Source: Nocardia carnea (GTDB lineage: Bacteria > Actinomycetota > Actinomycetes > Mycobacteriales > Mycobacteriaceae). From it: 64,000 nt of DNA. The translations under genes were made by a program, and so were the position numbers. Positions 59,471 to 64,000 of this stretch are shown piece by piece. The notes beneath the pieces were generated by a model. It was not told the origin of the DNA and searched no databases. It worked only from the letters and a program-made list of their open reading frames with translations. How positions within the stretch are numbered: position 1 is the stretch's first letter; each line of letters starts with the position of its first letter. The stretch covers positions 1 through 64,000 of the forward strand of contig NZ_JARWOV010000231.1 of the NCBI RefSeq assembly GCF_029868855.1, read 5' to 3'.

Positions 59471-59833
59471 ATGTTCTCAGCAGTTCGAGCGTCGACAGTC
59501 CTGGCGGCGGGTGCGCTGGCCACCCTCGCTCTCGCACCGGCGGCGCAGGCATATCCGGTCGGCCCCTGGGGTATCGAGGGTCCGTGTCAGGGCAGAACTC
59601 CGGCCGAATGCCAATACGTACCGTCGCCCGACGGTATCGAGTGGAAGTTGTATTCAGAGGCCTCACTCAGTACCGGGCAGGCGCTCCAAACAAATGTTTA
59701 CGATAAGACCGGCGCCATAGCCTGCATCAACAACATCGGTGCCCCACCCACTTTCAAAATGTGTCCCCAGATTGCGGCACTGATCCGCGCACTGCCACCA
59801 CTACGTATCGGCCCCTCGACCGGCAGCAGCTGA
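59471..59833 (+). CDS. Small secreted protein
   Basis: 120 residues. A clear signal peptide with cleavage after AQA at 27 leaves about 93 residues. Four Cys (GPCQG, AECQY, ACINN, MCPQ) could form two disulfides. The mature part has Pro- and Gly-rich ends and a strand WKLYSEASLS. I do not recognise the family. GATAAGGA lies upstream. It follows the other secreted protein by 167 bases with no clear promoter between. Confidence 0.75.
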   Translation: MFSAVRASTVLAAGALATLALAPAAQAYPVGPWGIEGPCQGRTPAECQYVPSPDGIEWKLYSEASLSTGQALQTNVYDKTGAIACINNIGAPPTFKMCPQIAALIRALPPLRIGPSTGSS

Positions 59834-59985
59834 TCCCCGTACGCGCCGAGCGCTCAGATGTTCCGCTCCGGACAGGCCGATCAGGATTTCGACGGTTCGC
59901 GAGGTGCTCACGGTCCGTGGAATCAGGCGTCCCTCATCCCGGCGAAGTCGCCGTCGGGTCTCACCGAGATGGAACGGCTGTGGTG

Positions 59986-60408
59986 TCAGTCGGCGCGGCG
60001 GCGGGAGCGGGCCAGTGTGCGCCGGCCGAGGGTTGTGCTGATCAGTCCCAGCGCCACCGCGATGACGGCGGCCACTATCCCGTTGCCGGTGCCGGGCCCG
60101 CCGTCTGCGGTGGCAGTGAACAGCCCTCCGAGAATTACGGCGGCCGGTCCGGCCACCAGCGCCACAACAGCGGCTACTGCTCCGGTGTTCGCGCTGAGGC
60201 GCCCGCCTGCGCGGGTCAGCGCCAGCGCGCCGCTGATCATGCCGATCAGTCCCACCAGGGCCGCTGCGGTCGGACCCAGCCGACCCGATGTCATGCCGGT
60301 GACGGCGGCGCTCTGCTGGACCGAAGCATGCGCGGCCGCCGGTAGGACGACCGTGATAACGACAGACAGGGCGGCTGCCATGGTGGTGAGCAGGTGACGG
60401 CTGGGCAT
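59986..60408 (-). CDS. DUF6223 family membrane protein
   Basis: 140 residues. A signal-like first helix (residues 5-28) is followed by three membrane segments near 45-68, 76-100 and 110-130. The segment SGRLGPTAAALVGLIGMISGALALTR, split by short Gly turns, and GGPGTGNGIVAAVIAVALGLIS near the end are typical of DUF6223, a family of small actinobacterial membrane proteins without a known job. GAGGAGC lies upstream of the ATG. It is divergent from a two-component system, and may be its target. Confidence 0.8.
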   Translation of the reverse strand: MPSRHLLTTMAAALSVVITVVLPAAAHASVQQSAAVTGMTSGRLGPTAAALVGLIGMISGALALTRAGGRLSANTGAVAAVVALVAGPAAVILGGLFTATADGGPGTGNGIVAAVIAVALGLISTTLGRRTLARSRRRAD

Positions 60409-60624
60409 GGTGTGCTCCTCGGTGGTGTCGAGTCGGTCCGTCCGATCATGCGCGGCGATCCCGCCTCCGGACATCCTGTGGACGTGGGCAATCCGTGCTG
60501 CCACCGATGCGGTAGCCGACCGTCTGGACGGCGCAGCAGACCTGCGGATGTACTGCAGGGGCGGTAGGCGTGGCTCATCCCCGTGCGGGATTCACCCCTG
60601 CGGGAATCCGGTTAGGGTGCTCGT

Positions 60625-61731
60625 ATGGGCCGGACAGCGATCAGCGACTGGGCGATCGCAGTCGGAGTGGCGGCAGTCCTGGTGGTTGCCGGGCTCTCCG
60701 CGCAGCCCACTGTCACAACGCTCGAGCCATGGGGTTACCTACTGCTCGCAGCCGGCGGCTCGGCGTTGGCCGCGCGCCGCCGGGCCCCGCTGACAGTCTT
60801 GGTCGTGACCGGGCTCTGCGCACTGGGCTACCAGGCCGCCGGTTTCGATGTGCCGGCCGTCGCGTTCCTTGTCGCGGTGTATACCGCAGTGCGGGCGGGC
60901 CATCGGGTCACCGCGGTGGCTGCGGCGGTGGCGCTGGTGGCCGCACTGCCGCTGGCGATCCTGGTGTCGGTGCACGATATCGGCGAGGCATTCACGCAAG
61001 CCCGCGGCGCACTCGAGCTGGCCTGGCTGATCGCGGCCGGGGCCGCAGGAGAAGCGTTACGGCAGGCCGAGCAGCGGGCCGACGAGGCCGAACGCACCCG
61101 CGAAGAGACCGCGCGGCGACGCGCCGACGAAGAACGGCTACATATCGCCCGGGAACTGCACGATTCACTCACCCACCAGATTTCGGTGATCAAGGTGCAA
61201 TCCGAGGCCGCCGTCCATGTGGCCCGCAAACGCGGTGAGGACGTGCCGGACGCGCTGCTGGCGATCCGCGAGGCCGGCCGGGAAGCCGCCCGGGAACTCC
61301 GCGCGACCCTCGAGGCCCTGCGCGACGACGGCACGAGCCCACCACACGGCCTCACCGACGTCGAACAACTGGTACAGCGAGCCCGCGCGACCGGCCTGGC
61401 CACGACGCTGACGATCGAAGGCCGATACCGGAACCTGCCTGCCGCGGTGGACCGGACCGGTTACCGGATCGTGCAGGAATCGCTGACCAATATCGCCCGG
61501 CACGCCGCCGCCGAATCCGCCTGGGTTCGGATCGACTATCAGCCCGATGCACTGGTCATCCATGTCGATGACGACGGCAGGGCCGTCCCCGGCGCCGTAC
61601 CGACGCCAGGCGTCGGTCTACTCGGGATGCGTGAACGGGTCACCGCCCTCGGTGGTCGCCTGTGGGCAGCGCCGCGCAGCGAAGGTGGTTTCCGCGTCCA
61701 CGCCGAACTTCCGGTGGAGCACGCGTCATGA
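60625..61731 (+). CDS. Two-component sensor histidine kinase, NarL-type partner (HisKA_3)
   Basis: 368 residues. Four or five membrane helices occupy residues 10-140 with no large outer domain. RLHIARELHDSLTHQISVI holds the phosphoacceptor His179, the HisKA_3 motif. The ATPase part has YRIVQESLTNIARHAAA (N box), HVDDDGRAV (G1) and GVGLLGMRERVTALGG (G2). It is of the DesK/LiaS-like class that senses membrane state or small molecules. It overlaps the regulator gene by four bases (ATGA), so both are translated together. Confidence 0.92.
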   Translation: MGRTAISDWAIAVGVAAVLVVAGLSAQPTVTTLEPWGYLLLAAGGSALAARRRAPLTVLVVTGLCALGYQAAGFDVPAVAFLVAVYTAVRAGHRVTAVAAAVALVAALPLAILVSVHDIGEAFTQARGALELAWLIAAGAAGEALRQAEQRADEAERTREETARRRADEERLHIARELHDSLTHQISVIKVQSEAAVHVARKRGEDVPDALLAIREAGREAARELRATLEALRDDGTSPPHGLTDVEQLVQRARATGLATTLTIEGRYRNLPAAVDRTGYRIVQESLTNIARHAAAESAWVRIDYQPDALVIHVDDDGRAVPGAVPTPGVGLLGMRERVTALGGRLWAAPRSEGGFRVHAELPVEHAS

Positions 61732-62393
61732 TCCGGGTCCTGCTGGTCGACGACCAACCGTTGATCCGCAGCGCGTTCCGCGCGCTGCTCGAACTCGAAG
61801 ACGATATCGAGGTGGTCGGCGAGGCCGGGGACGGCGGCGAGGGCCTGACATTGATCCGCCGGCACCGGCCCGATATCGCGCTCGTCGACATCCAGATGCC
61901 GGGTGTCGACGGTATCGAGGCGACCCGGCGCATCGCCGCGGACCCCGAACTGGACGCGGTGCATGTAGTCGTCCTGACCAACTACGGGTTGGACGAGTAC
62001 GTCTTCGACGCGCTACGCGCCGGCGCTGCCGGATTCTTGGTCAAAGACATCCATCCGGAAGACTTCCTGCATTCCATCCGAGTGGCCGCACGCGGAGACG
62101 CGCTCCTCGCACCGTCCATAACCCGCAGACTGATCGACCGTTACGTGGCTCGGCCACCGCTGGACAGCAGTATCCGTTCCGGGCTGAAAGAGCTGACGAA
62201 CCGAGAACGCGAGGCCGTGACCCTGGTCGCGCAGGGTCTGTCCAATGATCAGATCGCCCGGCACATGGTGATCAGCCCACTGACCGCCAAGACGCATATC
62301 AACAGGGCGATGACGAAATTGCATGCCCGCGACCGCGCCCAGCTCGTCGTCCTCGCCTATGAATCAGGCCTGGTGAACCCGCGTCGAGGTTGA
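61728..62393 (+). CDS. Two-component response regulator, NarL/FixJ family
   Basis: 221 residues. The receiver domain has DDQ at 8-10, phosphoacceptor Asp54 (LVDIQMPG), Thr near TNYG and Lys in LVKDI. The C-terminal helix-turn-helix is LTNREREAVTLVAQGLSNDQIARHMVISPLTAKTH, the LuxR type. It is phosphorylated by the kinase upstream. The likely target is the divergent DUF6223 gene or an envelope gene, by position only. Confidence 0.93.
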   Translation: MIRVLLVDDQPLIRSAFRALLELEDDIEVVGEAGDGGEGLTLIRRHRPDIALVDIQMPGVDGIEATRRIAADPELDAVHVVVLTNYGLDEYVFDALRAGAAGFLVKDIHPEDFLHSIRVAARGDALLAPSITRRLIDRYVARPPLDSSIRSGLKELTNREREAVTLVAQGLSNDQIARHMVISPLTAKTHINRAMTKLHARDRAQLVVLAYESGLVNPRRG

Positions 62394-62878
62394 TCGCCCC
62401 GCCCGCCCGCGGTAGTAGAGCATCAACGACTTCGCGTCACCAGCCGGCTGCTCGACCCGGGGCTCGGCCACGCTGCGACGACCAGGCGATCGACTCGGCC
62501 GGCTGCGTCGACGCCAGGTTCCGCAGCTCCGGATAGGCGGGTGGGAGAGAGAATTCCGTGAACGGTAACTATACGAAAGCTGGCGATCGGCGAAATCAGA
62601 TATACTCTCGGGTCCGGCCCATATTCCAGAGAATTGCGGGCGTATCGGTCCCGTGATGGACCCGCCGATGTGCGGCAAAGACAACGTCCGACCATACGGA
62701 CAATCTTTCCGAACTTAACTTTTCGGATCGAATATTTAATAGCAGATAATGGTATTTTCCAGCACCCGAGTTCGATGATTCCGACCACGGAAAGATTAGA
62801 ACAGGCTATATTTTAAAAACCCATTCTGGGGATCCGACATCCAGTCGTACCGTTGCTCGACATTTCCTGGAGATAGCC
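62394..62878. other. Non-coding gap with AT-rich island and two tandem hairpins
   Basis: The first 150 bases are GC-rich with no convincing gene. From about 62560 the base composition drops sharply, with TATTTTAA and TTTAATAGC stretches near 62736-62816. Two inverted repeats lie close together: GTCCG at 62686-62690 with CGGAC at 62697-62701, and TCCGAA at 62708-62713 with TTCGGA at 62722-62727. The region leads to the secreted protein gene at 62879 and is its probable promoter and 5' leader. Confidence 0.5.
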
Positions 62879-63496
62879 ATGAGATCGACCTCGTCCCTGT
62901 TTCGTGCCGGCATTCTTGCTCCGGTGGCCGTTGCCACCGTCTTTTGTATGGCCGCACCGGCAAGCGCCAATCCCGTCAGCGTGAACTGGAGCTGCCGTGG
63001 CACAATCCTCGGTATCGGCCAAACCTCGACCATGACCACATCGGTCACCGGCACCGCGCCGGGCTCGGCGGCGTCGGGTTCCGCGGTGGCCATCACCATC
63101 ACACCGGGTGCCTCGTCGGTTCCCGGTTCGGCTTCCGGCTTCACCGTGAACAACATCAGCAACCTGAAGATGACCATTCCGACTCCGGCGAATTCGACAT
63201 TGGTCTCGGCTACCGCCTCCGGGGGTACCGTGGCCGGCACCGTCTCCACGTCGGGTGGGAACGTCGTTCTGACCGTACCGGGTCCGATTGCCGGCGGCAC
63301 CAGCTTCACCCCGCCCGCGGTGACCGTCAACGTCACCGCAGGCGCCGCCGGAACACCGATCACCAGTAAGTACGCGGGAACCAGCTACACCAGTCCCGGC
63401 ATGACCATGACGACCAACGTCGCATTGGTCGGCAATGTCGCGACCTCGTGCTTCCCGGACCCGTCCCCGACGCTCACCACTACAACTGTCAGCTGA
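62879..63496 (+). CDS. Secreted Thr/Ser/Gly-rich protein
   Basis: 205 residues. A signal peptide with cleavage after ASA at 30 leaves about 175 residues, of which a large share is Thr, Ser, Gly, Val and Ala. Repeated strands such as TMTTSVTGTAPG and TVAGTVSTSGGNVVLTV suggest a beta-sandwich. There are two Cys (SWSC-like at 39 and SCFPD near 191) that could form one disulfide. It looks like a family of secreted actinobacterial proteins of unknown role. Its long AT-rich leader and CTGGAG site before ATG at 62879 are unusual here. Confidence 0.8.
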   Translation: MRSTSSLFRAGILAPVAVATVFCMAAPASANPVSVNWSCRGTILGIGQTSTMTTSVTGTAPGSAASGSAVAITITPGASSVPGSASGFTVNNISNLKMTIPTPANSTLVSATASGGTVAGTVSTSGGNVVLTVPGPIAGGTSFTPPAVTVNVTAGAAGTPITSKYAGTSYTSPGMTMTTNVALVGNVATSCFPDPSPTLTTTTVS

Positions 63497-64000
63497 GCCG
63501 GCGGACAGGCGCCACGGGTAGTACCGGTACCCGCGCCGGCGGCCTGTGGTGGACACGACTGGGCCGGGTCGTCCCGGCAGCCCGGCCCAGTTCTTCCCCG
63601 GCCGCACCCGGCGCGACCCCGGTCCTGCCAGAAAGTGCCCGCGCCGAGTTCGATGTCGCGGCAGCCACTTCGGCCGAATATCGAGAAGCGCAGCATCGCA
63701 TCGGCTGCCGTGTCGTACAGTGCATATCCGACACAGCCACGGTCGCTTCGACGGCCGGAGCGGTGCCCGCTTTCGTGATGACCGCCAGCCGCAGTTCGGG
63801 CTGCCGGCCAATCGATTGACAGGAGCCCACATGTCCGCTGCAAGCGCCCGGCGGCGTTCCCTCCCGCACGCAGGGAAAGCGAGGGCAGGCACTCGTGATC
63901 ACCAGGCCGTCCTCGATCCGCGCTGCACCACCGCGCCCTGTGGCATTCATCGGGTCCACCGATCTCCCTGACTCCCCGGACGGAATCGGGCGCTGGGGTA
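63497..64000. other. Window-end stretch without a confident gene
   Basis: A plus-strand frame closing at 63819 has a fair amino-acid mix in its last 60 codons (AEFDVAAATSAEYREAQ and AVPAFVMTASRSSGC) and may be the end of a small or decayed gene. Directly after it a CAGGAG site precedes an ATG at 63830 that opens a 47-codon frame ending at 63971, and a GTG at 63896 opens another frame that runs off the window. None is convincing alone; a frameshifted gene or a gene cut by the window edge could explain the pattern. Confidence 0.3.

Noticed and set aside
63448..63819. Plus-strand frame overlapping the end of the secreted protein gene
   Set aside because: Only its last 60 codons look protein-like and there is no start with a ribosome site; it is described as an uncertain stretch rather than as a gene.
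1..64000. Mobile elements, phage genes, CRISPR arrays or rRNA operons
   Set aside because: None of the products resembles a transposase, integrase, resolvase or phage protein, no regularly spaced repeats were seen, and no rRNA-like sequence is present.

Overview
The window is 64 kb of very GC-rich DNA with tightly packed genes, frequent ATG/GTG starts behind GGAGG-type ribosome sites and many four-base gene overlaps. The gene set (an acyl-CoA carboxylase beta subunit, a large acyl-CoA dehydrogenase, an acyl-lipid desaturase, an IdeR-type iron box, a serine/threonine kinase with an extracytoplasmic sensor, many TetR/MarR/LysR/AraC/MerR regulators) points to a mycolic-acid actinomycete, most likely Nocardia or a close relative. 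This is an inference: there is no rRNA gene to prove it. I see no transposase, integrase, phage gene or CRISPR array.

Layout. 1-10.5 kb: small regulator/effector pairs (methyltransferase with MarR regulator around a perfect palindrome; TetR regulator with a drug exporter and an old-yellow-enzyme reductase; XRE/MmyB regulator with an SDR), a tripartite DUF1707 membrane protein, a hydrolase and two very small genes at 7.8-8.3 kb. 10.5-19.4 kb: a LysR gene and a divergent catabolic operon (5-dehydro-4-deoxyglucarate dehydratase, 2-oxoglutarate-semialdehyde dehydrogenase, NitT/TauT-type ABC importer, M24 metallohydrolase, RidA-like protein) that should feed an imported substrate into 2-oxoglutarate. 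19.4-23.5 kb: an AraC regulator and an iron-siderophore importer behind an iron box, without its ATPase. 23.5-28.9 kb: MerR regulator, secreted tripeptidyl-aminopeptidase, carboxyltransferase, desaturase. 29-33 kb: a three-gene MoxR ATPase / metallopeptidase-vWA / unknown unit. 33.4-37.6 kb: a metal-response cluster with two CsoR-like operators, a His-rich HVHP protein, two MFS exporters and a CopZ-like chaperone. 37.6-41.4 kb: DUF2804, RibD-like reductase, acyl-CoA dehydrogenase. 41.5-48.8 kb: a second MoxR/vWA unit, here a five-gene overlapping operon (SWIM zinc finger, unknown, vWA, MoxR, DUF5682). 49-64 kb: membrane proteins of unknown function, a methyltransferase, a tRNA-like element, DUF2267 and DUF5996 proteins, the sensor kinase, an AraC regulator, three small secreted proteins, and a two-component system next to a DUF6223 membrane protein.

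The most interesting material is the pair of MoxR/vWA systems lying within 20 kb of each other, built from different partners and both without an assigned job, and the 11.5-19.3 kb catabolic operon, whose last two steps are recognisable but whose starting substrate is not. Functions given are from motifs and family resemblance read by eye; no database search was run.
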